A stretch of DNA of 40,612 nt from JAZDCJ01 sp036311985 (lineage in GTDB: Bacteria > Actinomycetota > Actinomycetes > Actinomycetales > Micrococcaceae): NCBI RefSeq assembly GCF_036311985.1, contig NZ_JAZDCJ010000046.1. One strand, written 5' to 3'. A program made the translations under genes and the position numbers. Numbering within the stretch: position 1 is the first letter of the stretch; every line of letters begins with the position of its first letter. Positions 1-8,379 of this stretch are shown piece after piece. The notes beneath the pieces were generated by a model. It saw only the letters and a program-made list of their open reading frames with translations, ran no database searches and had not been told where the DNA came from.

Positions 1-2268
1 GCGGAGCGAACGCACCGAGGGAGGACCCAAGAGGGGGAGGGGCCCGGGACCCGGCGCGCGCTGGCGGAGTTCCGGGTGCGCGGGGTCGCGACGAACATCC
101 CGTTCCTGATGAACGTGCTGGATGATCCGCAGTTCGTGGCCGGGGACGTCGCGACGGACTTCATCGACTCGCGCCCGGACCTGCTGCTGGGCAACCGTTC
201 CCAGGACCGGGGCACGAAGGCGCTGACGTTCCTGGCGGACGTGACGGTGAACAAGCCCCACGGGGAACGCCGGGAGGGCATCGATCCGCGGGAGAAGCTG
301 CCGTACTACCCGGGGGACAAGTCCGAGGAGCCGTTCCGTTCCCCCTTCGACGGGCCGTCCTCGCACGAGCCCGCTCCGGGCTGGCGGCAGCGCTTGCTGG
401 AGCTGGGCCCGGAGGGCTTCGCGAAGGCGCTGCGGGCCCAGGAGGCGGTGGCGGTGACGGACACGACGTTCCGCGACGCGCACCAGTCGCTGCTGGCCAC
501 ACGCGTGCGGACCCGGGACCTGCTGGCCGCGGCCCCGGCGTTCGCGCATACCCTGCCGCAGCTGTTCTCGATGGAGGTCTGGGGCGGGGCGACGTACGAC
601 GTCGCGCTGCGCTTCCTCGGCGAGGACCCGTGGGAACGCCTGGCGCTGCTGCGCGCGGAGCTGCCGAACATCCCGCTGCAGATGCTGCTGCGCGGGCGCA
701 ACACGGTCGGCTACACCCCGTACCCGACCGAGGTCACGGACGCGTTCGTGAAGGAGGCGGCGGAGACCGGGATCGACATCTTCCGGATCTTCGACGCCCT
801 GAACGACGTCTCGCAGATGGAACCGGCGATCCGCGCGGTGCGGGCCACGGGCACGGCGGTCGCCGAGGTCGCCCTGTGCTACACGGGCAACCTGCTGGAC
901 CCGGACGAGGACCTCTACACCCTGGACTACTACCTGGACCTGGCGCAGCGGATCGTGGACGCCGGCGCGCACATCCTGGCGATCAAGGACATGGCGGGCC
1001 TGCTGCGCCCGGCGGCCGCGGCGAAGCTCGTCGCCGCGCTGCGCGAGCGCTTCGAGCTGCCAGTGCACCTGCACACCCACGACACCGCGGGCGGGCAGCT
1101 CGCCACGCTCATGGCCGCGATCGACGCGGGCGTGGACGCCGTGGACGTCGCGACGGCCTCGATGGCCGGGACCACGTCCCAGCCCCCGGCCTCGGCCCTC
1201 GTCGCGGCCCTCGCGCACACCGCCCGGGACACGGGCATCCCGCTGGCCGCGGCCGCGGCGATGGAGCCGTACTGGGAATCGGTGCGGGCGTTGTACGCGC
1301 CGTTCGAGTCGGGCCTGGCCGGGCCGACGGGGCGGGTCTACCGGCACGAGATCCCGGGCGGGCAGCTCTCGAACCTGCGCCAGCAGGCGATCGCGCTGGG
1401 CCTGGGCGAGCGTTTCGAGGCCATCGAGGACATGTACACGGCGGCGAACAACATCCTGGGCCGCCTGGTCAAGGTCACCCCGTCCTCGAAGGTCGTGGGC
1501 GACCTGGCCCTGCAGCTCGTGGGCATGAACGTGGACCCGGCGGCGTTCGAGGCCGACCCGGCCGCGTTCGACATCCCGGAATCGGTCATCCAGTTCCTCG
1601 CCGGGGAGCTCGGGGACCCGCCGGGCGGCTGGCCCGAGCCGTTCCGCTCCAAGGCGTTGGCCGGGCGCAGCGTGAAGACCCGCGTCGAGGAGCTCGACGC
1701 CGAGGACCAGAAGGGGCTGCGGGCCGATTCGGCGACCCGCCGGGCGACGCTGAACCGCCTGCTCTTCCCCGGCCCGGCGCGGGACTTCGAGAAGACCCGC
1801 AGCGAGTACGGCGACGTGTCGATGCTGCATACCCGGGACTACCTCTACGGGCTCACCCTGCACCACGAGCACGTGATCTCCCTCGGCAAGGGCGTGCGCC
1901 TGCTGGCCACCCTGCAGGCCATCAGCGAGCCCGACGAGAAGGGCATGCGCTCCGTGATGTGCACGCTCAATGGTCAGATGCGCCAGATCATCGTCCGCGA
2001 TAGGAACGTGGAATCCACCGTGAAGTCGGCCGAGAAGGCCGACCCGGCCAACCCCGGCCACGTCCCCGCCCCGTTCGCCGGCGCCGTCACCGCGGTCGTC
2101 GCGGTCGGCGACACCGTCGAGCCCGGCGGGACGGTCGCCACGATCGAGGCCATGAAGATGGAGGCCGCGATCACCTCCCCGGCCGGCGGCAAGGTCGCCC
2201 GGCTCGCGATCGACGGCACCGCCCAGGTCCAGGGCGGCGACCTCCTGGTGGTCATCGACCCCGCCTGA
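1..2268 (+). CDS. pyc: Pyruvate carboxylase, C-terminal part (5' end outside window)
   Basis: Biotin-dependent enzyme making oxaloacetate from pyruvate and bicarbonate (anaplerosis, cytoplasm). The window holds the end of the biotin-carboxylase domain, the carboxyltransferase domain and the biotin carrier domain. Visible are the TFRDAHQS carboxyltransferase motif near nt 465-490, the metal-binding HLHTHD motif near nt 1066-1083, and the carrier motif EAMKM with the biotinyl lysine at nt 2155-2157, close to the C-terminus as usual. The frame is open from base 1. From about nt 46 it matches the family (RRALAEFRVRGV), but the first 15 or so codons, rich in Gly/Arg/Glu, do not look like pyruvate carboxylase. 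They may be a contig-end artefact. No true start codon is present; the GTG at 76 is internal. A hairpin terminator follows the stop. Confidence 0.95.
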   Translation, partial: AERTHRGRTQEGEGPGTRRALAEFRVRGVATNIPFLMNVLDDPQFVAGDVATDFIDSRPDLLLGNRSQDRGTKALTFLADVTVNKPHGERREGIDPREKLPYYPGDKSEEPFRSPFDGPSSHEPAPGWRQRLLELGPEGFAKALRAQEAVAVTDTTFRDAHQSLLATRVRTRDLLAAAPAFAHTLPQLFSMEVWGGATYDVALRFLGEDPWERLALLRAELPNIPLQMLLRGRNTVGYTPYPTEVTDAFVKEAAETGIDIFRIFDALNDVSQMEPAIRAVRATGTAVAEVALCYTGNLLDPDEDLYTLDYYLDLAQRIVDAGAHILAIKDMAGLLRPAAAAKLVAALRERFELPVHLHTHDTAGGQLATLMAAIDAGVDAVDVATASMAGTTSQPPASALVAALAHTARDTGIPLAAAAAMEPYWESVRALYAPFESGLAGPTGRVYRHEIPGGQLSNLRQQAIALGLGERFEAIEDMYTAANNILGRLVKVTPSSKVVGDLALQLVGMNVDPAAFEADPAAFDIPESVIQFLAGELGDPPGGWPEPFRSKALAGRSVKTRVEELDAEDQKGLRADSATRRATLNRLLFPGPARDFEKTRSEYGDVSMLHTRDYLYGLTLHHEHVISLGKGVRLLATLQAISEPDEKGMRSVMCTLNGQMRQIIVRDRNVESTVKSAEKADPANPGHVPAPFAGAVTAVVAVGDTVEPGGTVATIEAMKMEAAITSPAGGKVARLAIDGTAQVQGGDLLVVIDPA

Positions 2269-2294
2269 GGCACTCCTCGCGCAGCGCCAGCCGA

Positions 2295-2326
2295 CGGGGC
2301 GGCCGTACTCCGGTGCGGCCGCCCCG
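2295..2326 (+). terminator. Hairpin terminator after pyc
   Basis: Perfect 11-bp stem (2295-2305 with 2316-2326, CGGGGCGGCCG and its complement) around a 10-nt loop, 27 bp after the pyc stop. It has no T-run, which is common for high-GC actinobacterial terminators. Confidence 0.6.
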
Positions 2327-2334
2327 CGGTGCGC

Positions 2335-2340
2335 TAAGGT
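2335..2340 (+). promoter_or_regulatory. Possible -10 box (TAAGGT) for the ParA-like gene
   Basis: TAAGGT fits the actinobacterial TAnnnT -10 pattern. It lies just after the pyc terminator and 49 nt before the chosen ATG. I see no convincing -35. Confidence 0.35.
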
Positions 2341-2389
2341 GAGTGCTGACCCGGGCCCTGGCGGCCCTCCCCGACGCACCGAGGACACG

Positions 2390-3913
2390 ATGACCCAGCA
2401 CAGCAGCATCCCCGACGAGGCGCCGGACGCGGCACGGCCCGAACCGGGCCCCGAGGGCGTCGCCGAGGGCCGGGACGCCGCGGACGGGGTCCGGGAGCCG
2501 CAGGACGGCGCCGCGCCGGCCGACGGAGGCGGTGCCCCTGACCCGGACGCAGTGGCTCCCTTCCAGGACGACGCCGGGACCCCGCCCCTGGAGGCCGGGG
2601 GCGCCTCCGCCACCGGTGCGGACGGGGATCCCGTGGCCGGGGGAGGGACCGACGCCGGCGAGGCACCCGATTCCGCCGCCGAGGTGGACGTCCCCGGACC
2701 GGTGCCGTCCGACGTCGTGCTCGAGACCGGGGATGAGGACGACGCCGCCGCGCAGCCGACGCCGGGGCGGGCCTCCGCGCGCGGGACCGCGCCGGAGGCC
2801 GTGGAGGGCCTCGGGGACTGGGAGCCGGTCGGCGGGGACGAACGGCAGCCCACCGCGTCGGGTGCTCCCGCCCGGGCCGCCGCCGACGCGTCGACCTCGG
2901 TCTTCCCGGCCCGCCGGGCCGCCGGAGCCGCAGCCCAGGGGGCCTCCGCCTCCTCTCCCGCGGAGCCGGCCCCGGCGCCCGCTCCGGAGCCCGAACCGGC
3001 CGCCGCGCTGACCGCCGACCGGCTCCTGCAGCCGCGGAACCGGGCGCCCGTGGGCGGTTGGCGGCTGTGGCTCTACCGGGCCACGCTCGGCCGGGTCAAC
3101 GTCGGCGACTCGGACGCCGTGCGCCTGCGCCGCATCACCGAGCACCAGATCGCCGCCCCGCTCGAGGGCGGCACCCGCTACGTGCCCGTGCTCTCCCGCA
3201 AGGGAGGCGTCGGCAAGACGACCGTGACGACCCTGCTCGGCATGGCGCTGGCCCATGTCCGCGAGGACCGCGTCATCGCCCTCGACGCCAATCCGGACCG
3301 GGGGACGCTCAGCGACCGCTCGCCCGGCCGGGCCCGCTACACGGCGCGGCAACTCGTGCAGAACCGCTTTATGGTGGATTCCTTCTCCAAGCTCTCCAGC
3401 TACGCCTCGCGCGAGGGATCCAGGCTCCACGTGCTCGCCTCCGACACCGATCCGCACGTCGCCGAGGCGTTCGACGACGCGGACTACCGCGCGGTCACGG
3501 ACCTCTTGTCCCGCTTCTACTCGATCGTCCTGACGGACTCCGGCACCGGAATGGTCCACTCCGTCATGAAGGGCACGCTCGAGAAGGCCAACGCCGTCGT
3601 CCTCGTCTCCGGGGCGAGCGTGGACGAGGCCCGGCTGGCCTCCGAGACGCTGTCCTGGCTCGAGGCCCACGGCCGCGAGGACCTGGCACGCCGCGCGATC
3701 GTGGTCATCAACCAGTCCGCCGGGCCGGGCCGCGGGGTGAACGTCGAGGAGATCGAGGCGCACTTCCAGACCCGCGTCCAGACCGTGGTTCGGCTTCCCT
3801 ACGACCCGCACCTGGCCGAGGGCTCGCGCGTTGACCTGCAGAGGCTGCGCCCCGCCACGCGCGAGGCGGCCATGGAGCTCGCCGCCCTCGTCGTGGCCGA
3901 GCTCAAGGGCTGA
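2390..3913 (+). CDS. ParA/MinD-family ATPase with long disordered N-terminus (EspI-like)
   Basis: Predicted P-loop ATPase of 507 aa. Residues 1 to about 215 are Ala/Pro/Asp/Glu/Gly-rich and probably disordered. The ATPase begins near residue 265 with the deviant Walker A SRKGGVGKTT, followed by an ALDANPD switch and a TDSGTGM segment. A disordered arm joined to a MinD-like ATPase resembles EspI-type proteins of mycobacterial ESX loci and orphan MinD-like proteins of Micrococcaceae (family knowledge). Whether it works with the EccC-like ATPase at 15789-19556 is speculation. The ATG at 2390 has GAGG upstream; an in-frame GTG at 2339 would add 17 residues and has no good site. Mycothione reductase starts 3 nt after its stop, so the two are probably co-transcribed. 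It has no ParB partner here, so it is unlikely to be the chromosomal ParA. Confidence 0.8.
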   Translation: MTQHSSIPDEAPDAARPEPGPEGVAEGRDAADGVREPQDGAAPADGGGAPDPDAVAPFQDDAGTPPLEAGGASATGADGDPVAGGGTDAGEAPDSAAEVDVPGPVPSDVVLETGDEDDAAAQPTPGRASARGTAPEAVEGLGDWEPVGGDERQPTASGAPARAAADASTSVFPARRAAGAAAQGASASSPAEPAPAPAPEPEPAAALTADRLLQPRNRAPVGGWRLWLYRATLGRVNVGDSDAVRLRRITEHQIAAPLEGGTRYVPVLSRKGGVGKTTVTTLLGMALAHVREDRVIALDANPDRGTLSDRSPGRARYTARQLVQNRFMVDSFSKLSSYASREGSRLHVLASDTDPHVAEAFDDADYRAVTDLLSRFYSIVLTDSGTGMVHSVMKGTLEKANAVVLVSGASVDEARLASETLSWLEAHGREDLARRAIVVINQSAGPGRGVNVEEIEAHFQTRVQTVVRLPYDPHLAEGSRVDLQRLRPATREAAMELAALVVAELKG

Positions 3914-3916
3914 ACC

Positions 3917-5338
3917 GTGCCGCACTACGAGCTCGCCGTCATCGGCTCCGGTTCAGGGAACTCGCTCCTGACGGAGCACTGGGACGGACGCCGGGTCGCG
4001 GTCATCGACGGCGGGACCTTCGGCGGGACGTGCCTGAACGTCGGCTGCATCCCGACCAAGATGTTCGTCTACCCGGCCGGCCTCGCCGCCTCGGCCGCGC
4101 ACGCGCGGCGGCTCGGCGTCGGGCTGCGCGTCGAGGACGTCGACTGGCCCGGAATCCGCGACCGGATCTTCGGGCGCATCGACGCGATCTCGGCCGCCGG
4201 CCGGGACTACCGCGACCTCGAGCTCGAGCACGTGGACCTCTACCAGGAACACGTCGAGTTCACGGGGCCGACGTCGCTCGTGACGGCGTCCGGGAAGGAA
4301 CTGAGCGCGGACCGGATCGTCGTCGCGGCGGGATCGCGCGCCGTGCTCCCGGACATCCCGGGCATCGACCTGCCACAGGTCCACACCTCGGACACGGTCA
4401 TGCGGCTCGAGAAGCTCCCCGGGCGCCTCGTGGTTCTCGGCGGCGGCTTCATCGCCGCCGAGTTCGCCCACGTCTTCTCGGCGCTCGGGACGGACGTGGT
4501 GCAGGCGAACCGCTCCGCGCGGCTGCTGCGCAGCCACGACGCGCTCGTCTCGGAACGCTTCGCCACCGCGGCGGCCGCGCGCTGGACGCTCAGGCTCGGC
4601 TGGACGGTCACGGGCATCACCGAGGCCGGCGACGGCGTCGAGGTCTCCTTCCGCGATGACGACGGCGCCGTGCACACGGAGCACGCGGACGTCGTGCTCG
4701 CCGCCACCGGTCGCGTGCCGAACACGGACCGGCTCGGCCTCGGGGCCGCAGGCTTCGACACCACCGACGAAGGCATCCTCTCCGTCGACGCATACCAGCG
4801 TGTGCTCTCCGGTGGGAAGCCCGTCGACGGGGTCTTCGCGCTCGGCGACATCGCCAATCCATTCCAGCTCAAGCACGTGGCGAACCGCGAGGCGCGCGTC
4901 GTGGCCCACAACCTCGAACACCCTCATGAGATGCGGGCCATGGACCGGAGCCACGTTCCGGCCGCCGTCTTCTCCGAGCCCCAGATCGCCGCCGTCGGCC
5001 TGACGGAGGAGCAGGCCCGGGAGCAGGCGGGCGAGGGCGAGGAGATCACGACCGTCGTCCAGGACTACGGCTCCACCGCATACGGGTGGGCCATGGAGGA
5101 CGAGGAGGGCTTCGTCAAGCTCGTCGCCGAGCGCCGCAGCGGGCGCCTGCTCGGGGCCCACCTGATGGGCGCGCAGGCCTCCATCCTGATCCAGCCGCTC
5201 ATCCAGGCCCTCGCCACGGGGCTGCACGTGCACACCATGGCCCGGGGCCAGTACTGGATCCATCCCGCGCTGAGCGAGGTCGTGGAGAACGCCCTGCTCG
5301 GGCTCGGCGTGGACCCGCCGCCCGAACCCGCGCTGTAG
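3917..5338 (+). CDS. mtr: Mycothione reductase
   Basis: NADPH-dependent flavoenzyme that reduces mycothiol disulfide and keeps the main actinobacterial low-molecular-weight thiol reduced. The 473-aa protein shows an FAD-binding GSGSGN near residue 10, the redox-active disulfide motif GGTCLNVGCIPTKM near residues 36-49, an NADP-binding GGGFIAAEF near 175-185, an FAD contact in FALGDI, and the C-terminal dimer-interface catalytic motif HPALSEVVENALL. Mycothione reductase is preferred over lipoamide or mercuric reductase from the overall pattern and the actinobacterial setting. The start is GTG, 3 nt after the ParA-like stop, with only a weak AAGGG site, so translational coupling is likely. A perfect hairpin ends the transcript. 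Confidence 0.92.
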   Translation: MPHYELAVIGSGSGNSLLTEHWDGRRVAVIDGGTFGGTCLNVGCIPTKMFVYPAGLAASAAHARRLGVGLRVEDVDWPGIRDRIFGRIDAISAAGRDYRDLELEHVDLYQEHVEFTGPTSLVTASGKELSADRIVVAAGSRAVLPDIPGIDLPQVHTSDTVMRLEKLPGRLVVLGGGFIAAEFAHVFSALGTDVVQANRSARLLRSHDALVSERFATAAAARWTLRLGWTVTGITEAGDGVEVSFRDDDGAVHTEHADVVLAATGRVPNTDRLGLGAAGFDTTDEGILSVDAYQRVLSGGKPVDGVFALGDIANPFQLKHVANREARVVAHNLEHPHEMRAMDRSHVPAAVFSEPQIAAVGLTEEQAREQAGEGEEITTVVQDYGSTAYGWAMEDEEGFVKLVAERRSGRLLGAHLMGAQASILIQPLIQALATGLHVHTMARGQYWIHPALSEVVENALLGLGVDPPPEPAL

Positions 5339-5365
5339 CGGCCGGACCCCCCGGGGCAGCGGCAC

Positions 5366-5407
5366 GGGAAGGCCCCCGGACTCCAGCGGGAGTCCGGGGG
5401 CCTTCCC
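5366..5407. terminator. Bidirectional terminator between mtr and fadD15
   Basis: Perfect 19-bp inverted repeat (5366-5384 and 5389-5407) with the 4-nt loop agcg, between two convergent stop codons (5338 and 5432). The uninterrupted stem should stop transcription from both sides. Confidence 0.9.
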
Positions 5408-5431
5408 GGTCACCGGGGTCGGCGGCCCGGG

Positions 5432-7234
5432 CTACTTCGCGGCGCCGTAGATCTCCTCGACCACCGCGTCGAAGTCCTTGAGCACCTGGGCGCGCTTGAT
5501 CTTCAGCGACGGGGTCAGGTGCCCGGAGGCCTCCGTGAAGTCGCTCTCCACGATCCGGAACTCCTTGATGGCCTCGGCGCGGGAGACCGAGCCGTTGGCC
5601 TGGTCGACGAGCGACTGGATCTCCTGGCGCAGCTGGGGCAGCTTCGCGGCCTCGGCGACGGACATGGACGCCTGCTGGTGGCGCTGCAGCCAGCCGGGGA
5701 GCGCCTCCTCGTCGATCGTCACGAGCGCCGAGATGAACGGGCGCTGGTCGCCGATCACGACGCACTGGGAGACGATCGCCGCGGAGCGGATCTGGTCCTC
5801 CAGCTGGGCCGGGACGACGTTCTTGCCCGAGGAGGTCACGATGATCTCCTTCTTACGCCCGGTGATCCGCAGGAACCCGTCCTCGTCGAGCTCGCCGATG
5901 TCGCCCGTGCGCAGCCACTCGCCGTCGAAGGCCTCCTCGCGCAGCTCGTCTCGGTTGAAGTAGCCGCGCATGACGCAGACACCGCTTGCGAGGATCTCGC
6001 CGTCCTCCTCGATCCGCACGCCGTTGCCGGGCAGGGGCCGGCCCACGGTGCCGATCTTGATCCGCTGGGGCGTGTTGACCGTGATCGGCGCCGTGGTCTC
6101 GGTGAGGCCGTAGCCCTCGAGGATCGTCAGGCCGATGCCGTGGAAGAAGTGGCCGAGCCGCTCGCCGAGCGGCCCGCCCCCGGAGACGGCGTGGACGACG
6201 CGCCCGCCCATGGCCTCGCGGATCTTGTGGTAGACGAGCTTGTCGAACAGGGCGTGCTTGAGCTTGAGGCCCAGCCCCACCTTCCCGGCCTCGTCGGCGC
6301 GCGACCACGCGATCGCCGTATCGGCGGCGGCGTGGAAGATCTTGCCCTTTCCTCCGTCCTCGGCCTTGAGCATCGAGGAGTTGTAGACCTTCTCGAAGAC
6401 GCGGGGAACGGCCAGGATGAAGGTCGGCTTGAAGCTCTGCAGGTCCGAGAGCAGGTTCTTGACGTCCGGAGTGTGCGCCACGGTGGCGCCGGCGGCGACG
6501 CACAGCACGGAGATGAAGCGGGCGAAGACGTGGGCGAGCGGCAGGAACATGATCGTCGCCGCGCCCGGGTAGACGGCCTCGGGGAGGGCGGAGCGCGCGT
6601 TCTCGCTGAGCTCGACGAAGTTGGAGTGCGTCAGCTCGCAGCCCTTGGGGCGTCCCGTGGTGCCGGAGGTGTAGATGATGGTGGCGAGGGAGTCGAGGCG
6701 GGCCGAACGGCGGCGCTCCTCGAGGTCCTCGTCGGAGACGTCCCTTCCGGCCTCCCGCAGGGCGTCGAGGCCGTCGCCCTCCATCTGCCAGACGTGCCGC
6801 AGTCCGTCGAGCCCTTCCTGCGTCGCTGCCTGGCGGACCACGTTCTCATGGCGCCCGGCCTCCACGACGACGGCGGCGGCGCCGGAGTCGCCCAGGATCC
6901 AGGCGACCTGGCTCGGGGAGGAGGTCTCGTAGACGGGCACCGAGACGCAGCCGGCGAACCAGACGGCGAAGTCCACGAGGGACCACTCGTAGCGCGTGCG
7001 GGCCATGATGCCGACGCGGGCCCCCGGCTCCAGCCCTTCCGCGATCAGGCCCTTGGCGAGGGCCGAGGCGTCCGCGGCGAACTCCTTGGCACGGATGTGG
7101 ATCCACCCCTCGGCGCCGTCCGGCCGCGAGAAGAGCACGGGATTGTCCGCCGAGGCGGCCTGACGCACGACGAAGTCCGTGATGTTCGTCTCCGGTGGGC
7201 TGACCACCAGTGGGGGTACGCTGATTTCGCGCAC
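5432..7234 (-). CDS. fadD15: Long-chain fatty-acid-CoA ligase (FadD15-like)
   Basis: AMP-forming acyl-CoA synthetase of 600 aa that activates fatty acids with ATP and CoA for lipid synthesis or breakdown. Motifs in order: phosphate-binding loop YTSGTTGRPKG near residues 190-200, YGLTETTAP near 375-385, the adenylate-binding TGDIGELDEDGF near 440-450, and the hinge/lysine segment GRKKEIIVTSSGKNV. Length and the FLPLAHVFAR motif fit long-chain ligases of the FadD15 type. The start is GTG, with GAGGAG about 8 nt upstream. It is divergent from the ROK kinase; an AT-rich region with a TTAC-N6-GTAA operator-like element lies between. FadD15 is the assigned paralogue partly because plsC, aroG and pknL follow, as in mycobacteria. 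Confidence 0.9.
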   Translation of the reverse strand: MREISVPPLVVSPPETNITDFVVRQAASADNPVLFSRPDGAEGWIHIRAKEFAADASALAKGLIAEGLEPGARVGIMARTRYEWSLVDFAVWFAGCVSVPVYETSSPSQVAWILGDSGAAAVVVEAGRHENVVRQAATQEGLDGLRHVWQMEGDGLDALREAGRDVSDEDLEERRRSARLDSLATIIYTSGTTGRPKGCELTHSNFVELSENARSALPEAVYPGAATIMFLPLAHVFARFISVLCVAAGATVAHTPDVKNLLSDLQSFKPTFILAVPRVFEKVYNSSMLKAEDGGKGKIFHAAADTAIAWSRADEAGKVGLGLKLKHALFDKLVYHKIREAMGGRVVHAVSGGGPLGERLGHFFHGIGLTILEGYGLTETTAPITVNTPQRIKIGTVGRPLPGNGVRIEEDGEILASGVCVMRGYFNRDELREEAFDGEWLRTGDIGELDEDGFLRITGRKKEIIVTSSGKNVVPAQLEDQIRSAAIVSQCVVIGDQRPFISALVTIDEEALPGWLQRHQQASMSVAEAAKLPQLRQEIQSLVDQANGSVSRAEAIKEFRIVESDFTEASGHLTPSLKIKRAQVLKDFDAVVEEIYGAAK

Positions 7235-7299
7235 GATTCGCTCCTCTTCCTCGAGTTGTGACGGGCCGGGCGTGCCGTGGTGATCCGTCTCTTGGTACC

Positions 7300-7305
7300 A
7301 GCCTA
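7300..7305 (-). promoter_or_regulatory. Possible -10 box (TAGGCT) for fadD15
   Basis: On the minus strand TAGGCT reads at 7305-7300, 66 nt before the GTG. The expected -35 region overlaps the TTAC-N6-GTAA element, so a bound protein would block it. The -35 itself is not recognisable. Confidence 0.35.
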
Positions 7306-7324
7306 GTGGCTTGCATCACAGCTT

Positions 7325-7338
7325 TTACCAGTTAGTAA
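7325..7338. promoter_or_regulatory. Operator-like element TTAC-N6-GTAA
   Basis: TTACCAGTTAGTAA has 5 of 7 paired positions symmetric. It sits in the divergent fadD15/ROK gap, in a conspicuously AT-rich patch (about 7311-7356). Dyads of this shape are typical of TetR-family regulators of acyl-CoA metabolism (inference). TAACAT at 7336-7341 or 7351-7356 could be the -10 of the ROK gene. Confidence 0.45.
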
Positions 7339-7377
7339 CATACGAATCCATAACATCCCTTCCCAAGGAGCATTCCC

Positions 7378-8379
7378 GTGGCACCGGAAACCGCGATCGG
7401 CCTGGACATCGGCGGGACGAAGATCGCCGCCGGAATCGTGGATCGCTCCGGACGCGTCGGAACGCGGGCCGTCCGCAGCACGCCCGGGCACAGCCGGATC
7501 GAGGTCGAGGAGGCGGTGGCCGAACTGGTCGGCGAGCTGCACCGGGAGGCCCCGGGAGCGCCCGTGGGGATCGGCGCGGCGGGCTGGATGAACCCCGATA
7601 CCGGCACGGTGCTCTTCAGTCCGCACCTGGCGTGGCGCAACGAGCCGCTCCGGGACCGGCTGGAGGACCGCCTCGGCGCCCGCGTGACGGTGGCGAACGA
7701 CGCCGATGCCGCCGGATGGGCGGAGTGGCGCTTCGGCGCGGGGCGGGGGGAGTCGCACCTGGTCTGCCTCACCCTCGGCACGGGGATCGGCGGCGCCGTG
7801 GTCGCCGACGGGACACTGCGGCGCGGCCGCTACGGGCTGGCCGGCGAGTTCGGCCATCAGATCATGGTCCCGGGCGGCCACCGCTGCGAATGCGGCAACC
7901 GGGGATGCTGGGAGCAGTACGCGTCCGGCAACGCGCTGGGACGGGAGGGGCGCGAGCTGGCCCGCGCGGGCTCGCCCGTCGCGCAGACCCTCGTGGAGGC
8001 GGCGGGTGGGAATCCCGACGCGATCGACGGCGAGGTCGTGACCCGGATGGCCCGGGGCGGGGATCCCGCGAGCCGCGAGCTCGTCGTCGAGGTGGGTGAG
8101 TGGCTCGGGCTCGGCATGGCCAACCTCGCAGCCGCCCTTGATCCCGGGATGTTCGTGATCGGGGGCGGCCTCGGGGCGGCGTCGCCGCTGTTGCTGGAGG
8201 CCGCGGAGGCCGGATACCGGCGCCACCTCACCGGGCGGGGATACCGGCCCTTCGCCCGCGTCGCCCGTGCCGAGCTCGGGGCCGATGCGGGGCTCGTGGG
8301 GGCTGCCGACCTCGCCCGCAGCGATCCGCGCCGGCACGGCGGGGGCAGCGACGCGGCCCGGGTCAGTGGTGTTCGCTAG
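7378..8379 (+). CDS. ROK-family sugar kinase (probable glucokinase)
   Basis: Cytoplasmic ATP-dependent sugar kinase of 333 aa. The N-terminal phosphate-binding loop is GLDIGGTKIAAG (residues 8-19). The ND pair of VANDADAAGWAEW near residue 107 supplies the catalytic aspartate, LGTGIGGAV follows, and the ROK zinc motif HRCECGNRGCWEQY lies near residues 167-180. There is no DNA-binding domain, so it is a kinase rather than a ROK repressor. Glucose is the likely substrate, but ROK kinases also take mannose, N-acetylglucosamine or ManNAc, so no symbol is given. The GTG start has AAGGAG at 7365-7370. The stop codon shares the bases CTAG with the stop of the convergent gene. Confidence 0.85.
   Translation: MAPETAIGLDIGGTKIAAGIVDRSGRVGTRAVRSTPGHSRIEVEEAVAELVGELHREAPGAPVGIGAAGWMNPDTGTVLFSPHLAWRNEPLRDRLEDRLGARVTVANDADAAGWAEWRFGAGRGESHLVCLTLGTGIGGAVVADGTLRRGRYGLAGEFGHQIMVPGGHRCECGNRGCWEQYASGNALGREGRELARAGSPVAQTLVEAAGGNPDAIDGEVVTRMARGGDPASRELVVEVGEWLGLGMANLAAALDPGMFVIGGGLGAASPLLLEAAEAGYRRHLTGRGYRPFARVARAELGADAGLVGAADLARSDPRRHGGGSDAARVSGVR

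Noticed and set aside
2252..3925. Long minus-strand frame opposite the ParA-like gene (557 codons)
   Set aside because: Shadow frame of high-GC coding DNA; the + strand carries a clear Walker A and family match.
3953..5413. 486-codon minus-strand frame opposite mtr
   Set aside because: Runs through the perfect terminator and opposes a gene with complete flavoenzyme motifs.
7352..7376. GGAAT-N17-GTT on the minus strand upstream of fadD15, like a SigH site
   Set aside because: The spacer is 17, not 18, and the GGAAT overlaps the ROK start codon region; an AT-rich operator and TAGGCT box explain the area better.
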